DNA from: Plasmopara viticola
Lineage: Eukaryota; Oomycota; Peronosporomycetes; Peronosporales; Peronosporaceae
Reading direction: 5' to 3'
Assembly: GCA_001695595.3 (NCBI GenBank)
Contig: MBPM02000055.1
Coordinates: forward strand, 124,001-188,000
DNA length: 64,000 nucleotides
Shown: positions 1-12,571 of the stretch, piece after piece
How the letters are laid out: each line of letters starts with the position of its first letter
Position numbering within the stretch: position 1 is the first letter of the stretch
The notes under the pieces: generated by a model
Database searches by the model: none
The model's input: the letters and a program-made list of their open reading frames with translations, nothing else
Told to the model about the DNA's origin: nothing
Position numbers and translations under genes: made by a program

Positions 1-2280
1 GTTATATAGCATCAACGGTCACAAGGCACGCTCCAATTTGAATCCAATGTCACTGATCTCCAAAGGACTCGAAGCTGTTGAATTATTGGCTGAATTATAA
101 TCACTAATGGATTAGAAGTTATGTTTTCAATACATTTTTTGTCCTTGATGAAGATGCTTTATATCAGCCTAATCGGAAGTGCACGTTGCGCTTTGACCCA
201 AAGATTTTGTAGGAGACCGGGGATCCGATACATCCACTAAAAGAATAGATATTGCTGCGTTTAGAAACTCTTCAGCAAAATGTTCACTGAATCGAAGACA
301 GATGTACGAAGACATGCCGCATGAACAAGCTTGAGCTCATTGATGACGTCTTCGGTGAAAAGCTAACAACTAGGTCATAATTCCCACACTCCTACTGGAT
401 TTTTCTTAAGTCCGAACGGCAAGTGACGTTTCGCAAATCACCCAAGTGCTGAATCATCAATAAAAAAAAAGCTTGTTGCGTAACAATATGTCCTTTGAGT
501 CTGGTAGATGGTGACTTATCAGTCAGAATGAGCGAGTCAGATACACCCCATACCAGCTAGTCATGGTATGCTATAAAAGCTGTTAGCAATGCCATAAGAG
601 CTGCAATCGTTTGGCTGTTTGGTCACACAGTTTTTTCGCCCTTTGTGGCCGTGCATCTGGGTACATCTTGACCATACATTCGTCCATATCGGCTCTAAAG
701 TGCTTGAAGAACCAGTAATAGAATACTTTTAATGGCAGCAAAGAAGGCCTTCAGATATCACTTTGCGTGATGAGACAAAGTCGCTTATCGTCTTTTGCGA
801 TGGCTTTAGTTGCTTTCTACTGCAAACTGAAGTGAATGGACTAGAGCGAGTAATCTTGCTTCAGTCCAGGTAGCTCAGGACTGCAAAATGGGGCCACTTA
901 GCGTATGGCGACATACTACGTATTACTTATTTAGTACCGAAAGAATCATTGGAAATTAAAGCCCGGTTTGGTCAGTTCTAATCTCATGTCCTTGAGTGAG
1001 GTAATAAATTCGCCCCACTTGACCGCAAATTCGACATTATGGTTGTCATTTCTCGCGGGATGATACATTTGCTCTCAATCCACCCTGTTCAACTTATTGT
1101 GCTTAATAAAGCATATTTCACGCAGCACAGATCATGATTTGGACCACGTCAACAGGGTTGAAAGCTCTAGAAACGAACGAAATCTGTTAAGCATATAAAA
1201 TGAAAACTTCGTGTCATGCGATTATATATCGAAATCGAATGGCTTAACTCTCAACAGGGATCGCAGCTGCATCAAGTTAAGGTGAAAGACTGTCAGCTCC
1301 GTTACAGGGCAAATTCGAAAGATCTAGCCAAAGCTGTGGTTCCAAATGATGGAGGCCTGAAGTACAATATAATTTTAGAGACAAATCAGCAGTCACTTGG
1401 CCAAAAGAAAATACATATTTAGGGTCTTAAGACATATTCGTGGCCCAATTGTATCAAATTTATGAAGGCATGTGCGATCTGCCAGAAGGTCAAACGTACC
1501 GCTTGCGCATCGGCTACTTTATAAATTTTGCCAGCAATGTGCTTGCGTTGTTTATTCCAGCCAGTGTACCAGGACTATTGATACATACGAAATTTAAAAA
1601 ACCGTGCATTCTCGGACACTATGGTGTCGAATAGGAAATATTTTAACGCTGCATTGTATCAAATTGATTGGAAAACGCTTGCTAATAGGTATGGCTGACC
1701 ATTAATAAAGGACAAAATAGACAGAGAGGATCGGCCGTTTGCTTGTATGAACACTGCGCAGTATGTGCACTGAGAAGCCAGCTCTTGGCTTTATATCAAA
1801 CAAGCGAAGGGCTTCACAAGGAAAAGGTGACGACACCAGATCACAGCCATAATCAAGGCCAATAAGGCCAAGCCGGTTTCTAATGACGCTATTGAAGTTT
1901 CATAGGACCCATTTTTTTAAAAATTGTCTCACGTTAAACCTGGAAGGAAAATAATGTTCGAGTCATTCCATTACTTATTCTACAATCATTTGTGCTTTTA
2001 CTGAGTTATCAAAACTTAAAAATGTCTCAGCTGATATATAGGAAATTGTGTAGAGTTAATAAATGCGTTGAATTGTATAATCAAGTGCGAGTTCAGTCAT
2101 AGATAGCTTATCTGCACACGGATTTTGTAATATTAACAACTTGACTTAAGGCAACATTTTCCTTTTGGTCTTAAATACAGGACCCAATGTACACGAAACT
2201 TTTGTGAGAAGTCCACTGCGAAAAATAAATTTCTAAATGTTCAAACAAAGTGAATTATCGATTTATCATACATTCTACAC
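1..2280. other. AT-rich intergenic DNA, no supported gene
   Basis: The stretch has no reading frame longer than about 70 codons and no recognisable domain on either strand. Short open frames near 1.2-1.6 kb are interrupted and look like chance or decayed mobile-element sequence. It adjoins a gypsy pol fragment, so part of it is probably the downstream half of the same decayed element, but I could not identify an integrase motif. Confidence 0.5.
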
Positions 2281-2289
2281 CATGAGTCG

Positions 2290-3010
2290 GCGTACGACAT
2301 CTTCCCTGTAAAGACACCCAACATTTTCTTTGAAGCTTCTTAAAAGGCCTCACGATCCTTGGGGCCTTGATCTCGATAAGTCATAAGCACCTTACCAACG
2401 CGCTCGGCCTTATAAGTAAGGCCACTTCAAGGTGCCACCGTATTCGCCATCGACCGTGATGCCAGATACTAGTAAAGCATTGTTCTTTGTAGAGTTCGAA
2501 GGATGGCAAGAAGTGTCTTGCCATGAGCAAATTAGCTCCGTTTTGCAGCCCTAAGCTGCCCGTACTGGGGTCAAACAACTCGCTCATGTCAGATTCAACG
2601 AGCTTAGTAGCGTGCAGCCGATGGCATTTGAAAGCGTTAAAAACGGTACTTAATGACTTTGTCTGATCCCGCAAAGCCAGAACAGGTATGTGCTGAAAGA
2701 CTTTCGTGATGCTGTTGAAAGCATCCTAGTGGTGGCTTCTCCATCACCATTCACTCAGTGTTTTTTCCACCAAGTCCGACAAAGGCTTTACAAGACCCAC
2801 GTATTCAGCATTGCACTTTTGCAGATAGCTGGCTTGGCCACTTCTCAAATCATTTTAGAGCCGCGCATATATCAATTGGGGTCTAATTAAGCCTTAAGGC
2901 TGCTTACATGGCAGTTGATAACTTTTAATTTCTTCCGTCACAGGACACATTTGTCGCATGACCTCAATGCTTGCCTCAAAAAATACTATAGAGCCTTTGA
3001 TGCCATTTGA
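2290..3010 (-). mobile_element. Degenerate Ty3/gypsy retrotransposon pol fragment (RT thumb to RNase H)
   Basis: Read on the minus strand, with stops and frameshifts, the translation contains the gypsy signature that joins reverse transcriptase to RNase H. A segment ASYLQKCNAEYVGLVKPLSD matches the family pattern of a leucine-glycine-leucine-alanine helix followed by a PL-S-LL-K motif. After a short gap comes an alanine-phenylalanine helix and then HIPVLALRDQTKSLSTV, equivalent to the PVLALPD strand that begins RNase H in oomycete gypsy elements. At least two in-frame stops and several frame changes break it, so it is a dead relic. Upstream (3.0-3.5 kb) the same strand carries weaker, shorter open stretches that may be earlier parts of the element. 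The family call rests on motif order only. Confidence 0.65.
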
Positions 3011-6000
3011 TATCTTTGTGAGCGGCCATGGAGTATTTAGTTGTCAGAATGTCTCAAAGGTGCATGCCTATAACGATCGAAACAGCTGTGCGACCGAACG
3101 ACCAAGACGTTGCCGGGGAATTTGAACAAGTGATTTGGTCGAACCTGTTATCTGCACAAATACAGTGCTGGGTAAGCAGGTCTCAGAAAACGGCGATCCG
3201 ATGCATTGGCAAAGAACATTAGATAGTGTAAGAAAAGCAAGCCGTCTAAAACGGACTTAAATTTGATATCGTGCTGACCACATGCGCGTACAAACGGATG
3301 GAAAATTGAATACGCATCTCCAACATGAATTAACGACTGGAAGCTTCTTGGTAGTCCCCGAAAACGATCAAATTTATAGCTTGTATCGACCACCGTCACT
3401 TTCGACGTCTTTACATAATCAACATCGGCCAATTTGATCGTCTCTGTGGGCATAATTTTCGCTCCCGTCGTCTCCTTCTCCGTAGTGGACATCTGAAATT
3501 CCTCCAAGTGCTGCGTACGAAGGTGAAGAGAGAGACTTCAAGGAAGCGACTCTTGTCACCCATATTGCAAACACTCGGCAAGTTAAAGCAAGAAAAATTC
3601 GCTAGATGTCACGAACTCAGGGAAGATTAGTTCTGAGGAGCTTAAGATACAGATCTCACCATACGAAAATCGCTGTTTACTTCACAACATTCTCCTATGC
3701 AAACTCACTGTTATGAGGGGAGTTGTGAATGGTCATTGAGATGTCTATCGATCTAACTTGAAACTTAAGGACTGAGACTCAAAAATCATAGTAAGTCCAG
3801 AGATTATTAATTGTGAGTAAGACATCATTTCTCGATAGTGATCGATACATGTGACAAGCTTGGTATAAAATGAGCAGGCAGTGCAGCGGTAGCTATGTAT
3901 TGATTTTCTGATCATGAAACCCATATGTCATCATTTGACCATTTTACGAGAAAATTTGCGCATTATTCTCACCAAAGGAGCACATTGTACTTTAAGCTCA
4001 GGAACGTAAATACCTGCTCAATGCGGTCAAGCTTTGGGACGTTACACCTGAAGGTTTACTTGATGCCAGAATAGGTTCTTTGATTAAATCGTGATGGTCA
4101 CAGCGCTTGAGAATACCCACAAGTATACCCATACATGGTGGTAGCCATCCTTGTCGTCGGGTCTCTCTATTCTATATCAAGATTTGGTGCGGTACTCAAA
4201 CCGTGCACACAACCGCCGAGGGTCTCTAAGCCAATACCCTTTTGTAATTTTCTGGTTTCCAGAGAGCCCTAGCAGCGTGCACAGCAGGCGAGATATAATG
4301 ACCTGCATTCACCAGTACATTTCACCTTTTATCCTCACTTATGGGACCTCTTGAGAGGCGGCGACTTGCGTCGGTATCCGGCTGGACTGCGACAAAGACT
4401 ATCGCTAACTGCATCGATGACTTTGATCATTCGACACACCCGTGTAGTGAGCCAATAAGTATGTCGTTATTTATGTTCTCGTCTTCTCCGTCGTGACATT
4501 ATCAACGAGGGAATCTAGGACGTCTTGGTCTCTGTAATTACTAGAGCTTCAGTCCTTACTACTAAGGACTTTCGCACGACGGTGAATCTGACGACTGTCT
4601 AATACGCTTTGAAATTTGGGCGTAGAGTTTTTTTACAACGTTGTCTTCAACTTGAGACTTCTTCATAGCCGTAGTGGCCGAATACCCAGGCGAGAGTTCG
4701 CCAAAAAAGCTTTAATCATGTTTGAATCTTTAACGACGGAAGTGTTCAGACCATCGCACAAGCGAAAAACTAGGAGTGCGCATTCTGTCGTGATGGCATG
4801 AGGAATTCTTTTTCGAGCGGCGAATTGCTTCTGGCTTGCTGTACACGGTGGAAACGCAGCCTTTTGCTATGGATGTAGTGAGGCAAAGCCGATGCAATGT
4901 TAGACACGGGAGCCAAAGGTGAACATAAAAATGCTGAAGCAACCTTTCTGGAAACTAGCCTGGTGCTTATCAAATAAGTGGGCTGACCCGCATCCCTTTT
5001 GTTTGCTTGTTTGATCGGCACTTTAATACTCATTCCTCTCGTCGTGGATAGAATCAAAGCCAATTTATACTTAAATATTGGCTTTCAATTAATGTGAGAC
5101 TCAAATGCGTGATGGCTTTTGGTGCACGACAAGCACCCTACTAGTTTGCGTGCTGAGGTACTTTAAACGGTGATTTAGGAAAATAAGTCCCTGCCTAGAC
5201 TGCGGGAGTAAATAAGTTGCTTGTCAGGAATAGAAGTTAAAATCAAAAACAGACGGTTAGTGCTATATACAGCAATCCATGGGCTGCATACAATTTGATA
5301 TTAAAAAGACCGGGATGGTCAAATTAGATCAACGAACGATTATTATCTTTCTGCACGCCTTCTCTGTGCAAGGCACTGTATGACCTCGTCACACCTGCTC
5401 TCAGCACACTGAGTCTTACTCCGATGCATGTGGCTTGTCAATGCATTTTGGTCATGTAGGGTGCGCTAGGCCCTTGCATCCATCTAATTAAAATATACGA
5501 GCTACATTAGTTTTCCTTACAAAGTCACTTCTTAAAAATTGTGTAGTCACCTAAATAATTGTCTTGCAATTTAAAAAGAAATGTATGACAAATTTGCAGT
5601 TAAATTTAGTAATATCATGCAAATTTTGCGTTTTTGACAAGCATAGCTAGATATATAGAGATGAGCAATTCTATGTATAACACGCTGTTACTTGTAACTT
5701 CAAAACATTCCTTGTCCTTATATGCAGCGAAAGGAGGCTGTCTGTGTACTGAGAGATGCTTTAGTTTCGGGAGTTGCCGCGACGGATTGGCTTTAAAGCA
5801 GCTTATACCACGGAATCATCAATGCAAGGGGCTACAAAAAGCCCTTTTCTTTATCGTAGTTTTATGTGTTACCACGTTATAGGACCCAAGGCCCTTGAAC
5901 GATTCGAAGTAAACAATTGTAACATGCACAAAAGCACAAGTATTAATATTCGGCTTGCATTGTTGAAATTCTCCTATATTAGGGTATGTTCGTGAGGGAC

Positions 6001-6425
6001 AAACTGACGTATATAATGTTTCTTCATAGAATTGTTAATCATCCCGCTAAGTCAATTTCATCCGTACTAATCTTTCGCCTTTTACTAAAGATTACCGTGG
6101 AATTGACTTATACAATGCGGTTTAAATAAAATTTGTGAATCCCTCCTTGGAGGGAAATCGATCCATCCTCAAAACCAGACTTTGCTCATCTACAATAAGT
6201 TTTGTCATATTGTGCATTTTGCCAAAAGTTACAAGTATTCAACAATTATAATTATACCCACATTGATAGTGTAATTTATTGTGTTGGAATCGACAGATAC
6301 ATTTCTACGATAATTCTGTAAAAAATGAAGTCGCAAAATTTTATATCCGCGAATTTTGACGAGTACTTCAATAGCATTCTTAAAATGGGCATAGCAGTTT
6401 CGTGGCTCAAAAGTCTCAATCGACT
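3011..6425. other. Gene-poor AT-rich stretch, possible remnants of the gypsy element
   Basis: One longer minus-strand frame (ATG at 3492, stop at 3148, about 114 codons, starting MSTTEKETTGAK) has a plausible amino-acid composition but matches nothing I recognise. It lies just upstream, in transcription sense, of the gypsy RNase H relic, so it may be part of the same decayed element. The rest (3.5-6.4 kb) shows only short frames with many stops. No RNA gene or clear repeat was seen. Confidence 0.4.
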
Positions 6426-7756
6426 ATGAAAGTTGCTGTTCCGATCGTGGACAGAGAAGATTCTCATGCCTCGACCGAACCGGTCGAATGGCATTCGTTC
6501 GACGCTGCATGTTTAATTGTGACAACATCCGGACGAATCCTTCTCTTATGGGACCAGGACGACAATTTGCCGTTCCAGTACCCCCAGCTTGCTCTGTTAG
6601 TGGCAAGTCTCTTCCACTTTGGACAGGCTCAGCCTTTTGGTCACTTAGAGTTGCAGAATGGGTTTACAGTCCTCATGTCTGCGGATCTCAGTACACAAGT
6701 GATTGTTGTGATTATATGTGCAACCCTTCAAGTTTCGAGGGACAATAACATGGCGTGGTTGGAACTAGCGCGACTCAAGACTTTGATCATCTTGCACGAG
6801 TTTTTACAAAGCCATCGCAGCGAGATTGCGCGTCTTTCTGTGCAAAGCTGTGAACAGGCCAAGCGAATGGCAGACGAGTATACTTTGACAAGAGCTTTGG
6901 ACGGGGTACACGACAATTGGGAGGGTACCCTAGAGATATTTATCGCTTTTCAAAATAATGTGGTCAGGCGGTTGATGGAATGGACGCATTCAAGTATTCA
7001 GACCTCGATTAGGTCATGGAAACGCGATATGGAGGGTATTATACATCAGAGGTCACCAAAGCTCTACCTAGCACGTGGAATTGTCATGAATGGGGCGACT
7101 GGAAAGCTAGTCTTTTCGACTTGTTCTACACGAGCAGGTAGTTTCTTTGACCAGGATTGCGCTTCTCAACAACTTCATCTTCTTTACCAAAGTGCAAGAG
7201 TGCAACAGCTCAGTGAGCGTATCGCCAAAGCACTGCATGAGTGTGCACCTTTACTAGCCGAGGATGTCTATGATCAACATAATGTTGCACCTGCTGTTGT
7301 CGTAAGATTTAGACATTCATCCTCACGTCGCAACGTCACGGAGCTCTTCCTTGCTTATCAAATGCTTCCGGTAAGACTAACCGAAAAGTCATTTTCTGAA
7401 CTTTTGTGCTCATGTTGGAAAAATGTGACCAGACTGGAACATTTATGACGGGTATTAATTTTCACGGTGACAACGCCGGGTTTCGTGGACGCCAAAGCAG
7501 TCTTGAACAGTTACAGCAGGTGCTCCGTGCACACGCTAGCGGTGCAGCAATGTTACGTATACTCCAAGATCCATCGCAGGATGTTGAGGTGCATATTGGA
7601 ATGGACGGGGCGCCAGAGGAAGTGTGGGAAGCAGCAAAGAAGCTACTTGCGTGGGCGATCCCTTCTAGCAGCGTTCTTGCGCGCAATCCATTGGATGATA
7701 TGTCTGATAGAACTTTAAAGGATAATGCAGTTTCAAGGCCTCCACAACTTACATAA
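6426..7756 (+). CDS. Unknown two-exon protein with a possible longin-like N-terminus
   Basis: Exons 6426-7370 and 7433-7756 are joined over a 62-bp GTAAGA...CCAG intron in phase 0, giving about 422 residues. The start is the first in-frame ATG; the frame is open slightly further upstream but without an ATG. The first 110 residues alternate strands and helices (ACLIVTTSGRILLLWDQDD, then a long helix, then GFTVLMSADLSTQVIVVI), a pattern reminiscent of longin/roadblock folds found in Mon1- or Fuzzy-type trafficking proteins. This is a weak, inferred resemblance. The second exon begins TGTFMTGINFHGDNAGF and ends in a helical segment. There is no signal peptide or obvious membrane segment. The gene converges on the aminotransferase-like gene with only 42 bp between stops. 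Function is not assigned. Confidence 0.7.
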
Positions 7757-7798
7757 ATAACAGAGACCGAAGTAGTGCTGTCAGAAAGAACCCATGCT

Positions 7799-8872
7799 TT
7801 AATGGCCAATTTGTTTCCGAATTCTTCGAGTAAAGTCGCTGGTATCGCTTGGTATGAAAGTCGTTCGAAGACTTTTCTTCTTGCCTTCTCCTTCTTCAAA
7901 AAGTATACACGTGACATCGATAACAACTCGAACGACACCTACGAAGCCCAATCAAGTGAGCTTTGAAAGTCAAAGCCTTGCCCAATCCCAACGAGGGCTA
8001 CGTACTTGTGACGAATGCCGCCTGCCATTGCTGTCGTTCCGAGAGCTTTGGTGCCTCGAGAGCCACTGGAATTTCCAGGTCAATACAAGCTTTGAGCACC
8101 ATCTCCCTTGTACTCCCCTGTAAAACATCCTTATCGGCAGTATACACTGTACCCCCTTTCACTGTACCATCGAGCGTCAGCCAACTTGGGTACACGCTCC
8201 CTCTCATCAATTGCACGTACCAACAAAAAAGTTGGTCACCAGTCCTTCTAACAGTATCCGGTCGTTTTCTGGTCCACTTTGACTGAGTACCACCTCATGA
8301 ATAGACTCGCCTTGAGTCTCTGCGAGCTGAGCTGCGTACTTTTCGAGCGGCTCCCGGTCCTTGATCCACTGTGTGTGTTTGCATCGCGCGTTCGCTCGAG
8401 CCTCTCCATGCACTAATATTGTCGATGCAAGACACGTGGGTGTAGGCATTGGACAAATATGCACTGCGACGCCATAGTCGGCGCTGTCGAAAAGGGGGTA
8501 CCAAAGGACGGACAGCATTCCATCTTCCGTATCGAGTGTAACCCACTGTGACAGTACAGTGGTCGCCAGTAAAGTTGTCACTACCTTGAGTTTGTCCAGC
8601 ATGAAAGTGTCTTGGTTACATTTGGTGTTTATTGCCACAATATTATTTGACAGTCGTTGCAGGTGAAAAGGCCATTCGACCAGGACGGTGGACAGCTCTA
8701 GAGACGCCTTGGCCAAACCCTTTACTCTCACGCATGTATACACACCAGCAGGACGTGACAGAAGAAATGATTTAGCTGAAGGACATTCGATACAACTCTG
8801 CGCACGAATGGCCGACACCGTAACCTCTTCGACCGACAAGGCGCCCTGAACCTCAGCTACAAAAACTCGCAT
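7799..8872 (-). CDS. Class IV aminotransferase-like PLP protein (branched-chain aminotransferase-like fold)
   Basis: Three exons on the minus strand, 8221-8872, 8006-8161 and 7799-7938, are joined by 59- and 67-bp introns that both start GTACGT; the splice phases fit exactly and give about 315 residues. The C-terminal half carries the family hallmarks: ARCKHTQWIKDREPLE, containing the lysine expected to bind pyridoxal phosphate, then EGLVTNFFV joined over the first intron to VKGGTVYTA, then VLQGSTREMVL and finally a QAAFVTS strand. These follow the class IV aminotransferase order (EG-x-x-SN-x-F, the L-x-G-x-x-R helix, the F-x-T-S/T end). It resembles the plant and protist D-amino-acid/branched-chain aminotransferase-like superfamily, whose substrate is often unknown. 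It is divergent to NDUFS6 with 118 bp between start codons, so a shared promoter is likely. Confidence 0.85.
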
Positions 8873-8990
8873 CGTATCGCACTAATATTTGATTACGAAT
8901 AGTCTTGGATAGCATTCCGACTCAAAAATAGTAGTACTAAAAACGTTCGTGCAACATCCACATAACCACATTAAGGAGGAGTCTTAGGAA
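8873..8990. promoter_or_regulatory. Shared divergent promoter region (aminotransferase-like / NDUFS6)
   Basis: Only 118 bp separate the two divergent start codons, so both promoters must lie here or overlap the other transcript's leader. No canonical TATA box is evident. The assignment is from position only. Confidence 0.5.
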
Positions 8991-9403
8991 ATGCTGGGTC
9001 GCAGCTTTGTCACTGCAGCGCGTGCTTGCGCCCCTCGTGTAGCGCCGTCAACGGCCACTACGCTCCGTCAACAGTTTGCGAGCTTTGCTACCATTTACGA
9101 CCACCAAAAGCCGTTCGAGGTGCGACAAAGTTATGGTACACCAACCTTTTTCTCTTCATTCATTGCTTGTCTTTCAAATTGTAGGACATTAATCGCCACC
9201 GTAGCGACGCTGAGCTGCGGATTGCGCAGGTACCGATTGTAGAAGTGGCTGGTACGGTGGCAGTATGCGACGGGGGCGGTGGGGCTTTGGGCCACCCGGT
9301 TGAGTACATTCAGCTAGACACGCGCGTGTACAATACCCCGCAAATCTGCAAGTATTGTGGCCTTCGGTTCAAAATGAAGGAGGGGTACGTTAGCGGCCAC
9401 TAG
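8991..9403 (+). CDS. NDUFS6: NADH dehydrogenase (complex I) zinc-binding subunit NDUFS6, mitochondrial
   Basis: Two exons, 8991-9119 and 9185-9403, are joined over a 65-bp intron in phase 0, giving about 115 residues. The N-terminus (MLGRSFVTAARACAPRVAP) is rich in Arg, Ala and Ser with no acids, as expected of a mitochondrial presequence. The C-terminal domain has the zf-CHCC zinc site: Cys in AVCDGGGGALGHP, the His of the same GHP, and CKYCG near the end. Family members sit in the peripheral arm of complex I and are needed for late assembly. The donor is GTGCGA rather than the usual GTACG; I chose it because it is the only nearby GT in phase 0 that keeps the conserved exon 2 frame. The stop is 108 bp from the convergent VPS35 stop. 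Confidence 0.9.
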
Positions 9404-9511
9404 GTTTTACACTTGTTGCAAAGAATAATGAGAATACAAGAAGAAAAAAGAATTGTTTGCACTTTCCAAGCACTCATGACGCCAATAATAATTGTGTCCG
9501 CACGAAATGTA

Positions 9512-12307
9512 CTACCGCGACGAAGAGGACGAGGACGTTGACATTGCATCGTCCATGATGCCCATGGAATCCATGTACCGCACAATTGTACGATAGCGCC
9601 CTTCGCCTTCTCGACGCAGTTGACCGTGCTCCATGTTTTCTAAATTGTCCTTCACGAGCGTGAGGAGCCCAACGAGATAATTATGGGTCACTTCAGGCGT
9701 CTGTGCCACATAAAAGTATAAATACTGTGCAATCATACAATACCACGGTAAGATAAAAAAAAAATCGTAGTCAAAACGACAGAGCAAGATCAGCGTACAG
9801 CTTCAAAGATATCCAAAAAGAGCGAAACTTGATTCGACGACGTCTCCTTGAGTGCATCGGCAATACGAAGCGAGCGCTGCAGACATTCGCGCACGCGTTT
9901 GCCATCGAGTTGACAAGGATGCTGCACTCATTGCAATAGCAATAGCAACAACATGAGGTACCACAATAAAGTGACCAATCAAAAAGTCCCACTCACGTAC
10001 CCAAAACAAATGGGCACACTTTAGTACCATCAACGCCTGGTCCTTCTTCTTGAGCAATCGTGCCGCATATTGCGTCGTCTTAGTCGCCAGAGTCTCGTAA
10101 TTCGCCCTCGAGAGATTGCACGTGACTCGCAACGACGCCACCATGAGCTCGAGCGCTCGCCATTGGTCCCGTGCGCGCGTAATCTGGTCTTCGTACACAA
10201 TGAACGCTTGCGTAATGAATTCGTACGCAATGGCGTCAAACGCACAGCGATCGGCGACCAACGCACACTGTAGGAACAAGTGCACGCACGAAACCGACAG
10301 CGCGTCGTGCTTGGACGCCAAGGCCGTGACAATTTCATGCGTGAATTGCAAGACTTGGTGCGGCGTCGTGTCAAAAGCCGGGCGCGGCTCGTCCCGATCG
10401 CGCTCTTCACGATGACCGTGCGTCTTGGCTTCACGAGGCATTGCCAACTCGCGAGCAAGGGCCAGCGACTGGTACATCAACGGGACCAGTGTAAAGCGCA
10501 TGCGAAAGACACCTCCTTGGAGGAAAGCACGGCGTGCTACGACAAAGCTTTGAAACCGCGCGTCGAGCTGGTCGTTGCGAAGCAAGTGAATAATTTTGGC
10601 CAAGCTTTGCTGCTCGTTCGCAAACGTCTCGAAAGTCGTGTCCGAGGCGTTGCAAACGAGCGGTGGCGACGGCAACGCAGTCGGATCGTCGCGTACCAAG
10701 GGTGCGAGGATTTGCAGCAAAAACGCCGTTTGCGTGGCGTCATAGACACGCTCGTGACGGGCCAGCAGCACGCGAATAAACGCTAGTGCAACGTCTTTCC
10801 GCGCTCCTTGCCACGGCATGTAGGCAATTAAATCCACGAGCGCGGGCACGTGCATGAGATCGGCGATGGACAGCGCGTGGAAAAGCGTTGACGTCAATGC
10901 GTAAAGCTGAGTCGTCAAGAGTTGACGCAATGGGTTGTGGCTCTCATCACGCCAAGTGGGCCCTTGCTTGTCAAGAAAGGCGAGGCACAGGGTACCCAAT
11001 TGTTGTACCGCGGAGGTGGTACGGGGATTTTGGGTTCCTGGCGTCGTACCCAACCACGTCAAGGTAAAAGATGCAAACGTCACGAACAAGGACAGGGCCG
11101 AAGCGACTCGAACGTGGGCACTAGTGTCTGTACTTGCGTCGTCTTGAGCTTCCACGTGGTACCGTGATGGATGCAAGAGGATCCGTGACGTTGTTGCGAG
11201 GAATTGCTCGAACACTTGGCGGTTCTCCTGGGCTTGTTCCCCTTTGGGACCTTCCTCCTCTCCCCTCGCTTTAATGACGGGACCTCGCGCTTCTTGGAAT
11301 TTGGTCAACCGCTCCAAAAGCGCCGTCAATGTCAACGCAACGTCAACAGCTGGTGGCAACGTTTCGAGTGCCGTGAGCACTTTGGCCAGATTGTGCAAAT
11401 GAAATTCATCGGGAAAGACGTGGACAAGACAGTCCATTAAATATTGTTGGGCCATTGCGTCTTTGCAAGCAAGCACAATCTCCTCCACGACGCGAGGCAA
11501 GACTTGGTCAGTGTAGACACGCAGCGTCACTCCTTCCAGCTGACTGAGCCGCACTAGACTCGTCCCGACGAGCAATCGCAGCTCCATCCGCTCCTTTTCT
11601 CGTGCACCGACTGGCCGTGCGTCGCCCTGGTCTTGATGCTGCAGGCGGATCCAAAGGCGATTCGTTTCGCGCAGATTTTGCACTAAAAAGCCAATCGCAT
11701 CACGGACAGTGCCACCGCCCGCTTGTTCGTAGACTGAGCCAGTATCCGGAAGCTCCTCACGGACCCTCTGGGATAGATAGTGTCGTAAAAAGAGTCCACG
11801 AAGCGGGTGGTGCACGCCCTTGAGCATGTCAACGAGGTCACTCAACACGTCCCGCGCTGGAGCTTCTCGCGACTTGATATACACGGCACCTACAGCCACG
11901 AGCAAGTAGAGTCTTGGCACGACATTTCCACTACTTTGCACGCGCTCGTAGAGCTTTTGCATAGACGCGCCTGCCTCGTGTTGGTCCTCGACGTAGCTCT
12001 CAAAGTGCCGCAATTCATCCATCACTTGCATATCTAGAATCCGAGACACGGTCGATGAAGTGAGTCCCACACAAGTCGATCAAGACGACGAGAGCGCAAT
12101 CGTACATAATTGGTAGTACTGCTTTGGCGACAAGAGACTCGTGCGAAGCTCGCGCAAGAACTCGGCCGCGTGCTTCAAGACGCCTTCGTGATCACCGAGA
12201 TCGACGGCACGCTGCATATGGACACTTTGATCACGCACAGTCTGCAGGGCTTCGCGAAGCAAGTCCTCTTGGCTTTGCCGGTCGAGGCCAAGGCCTCCTC
12301 GTGCCAT
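9512..12307 (-). CDS. VPS35: Vacuolar protein sorting-associated protein 35 (retromer core subunit)
   Basis: Four exons on the minus strand, 12106-12307, 10001-12033, 9799-9921 and 9512-9724, have introns of 72, 79 and 74 bp that all start GTACG and fit in phase, giving about 856 residues (human VPS35 is about 796). The first ATG is at 12307. Diagnostic segments near the N-terminus are YYQLYMQVMDELRHFESYV, formed across intron 1, followed by GNVVPRLYLLVAVGAVYIKS and GVHHPLRGLFLRHYL, the VPS26-binding region around the PRLYL motif. The rest is helical-repeat sequence with the late block KCAHLFW plus the spliced HPCQLDGKRVRECLQRSLR and YLYFYVAQTPEVT. In the retromer, VPS35 bridges VPS26 and VPS29 and sorts cargo from endosomes to the Golgi or plasma membrane. 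The tail ends in a run of serines. It is co-directional with the next gene. Confidence 0.95.
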
Positions 12308-12571
12308 CTTTGGTTTGGCCCCCGACCTCAGTGCCGGGTATCGACTTTTCAAGGGTTATTTCGTGGCAAGAAGACTCCTTAAGAAGAATAGGTAAAATAA
12401 AAATCAGCGTTAAATATTTAATGTTAACAGCATCAAAGCGTGGCGTCAAGTGGTGATACGCGTCGAGCAACGGCGTTCATCCCCAGGCGCGTGTTCCGAC
12501 CAAGTCGCAAACTTTGGCCCGGGGTGAGTGGATTTGGTTGACTCGTCTTTCAACAGGCGAGTCGGGTCTAC

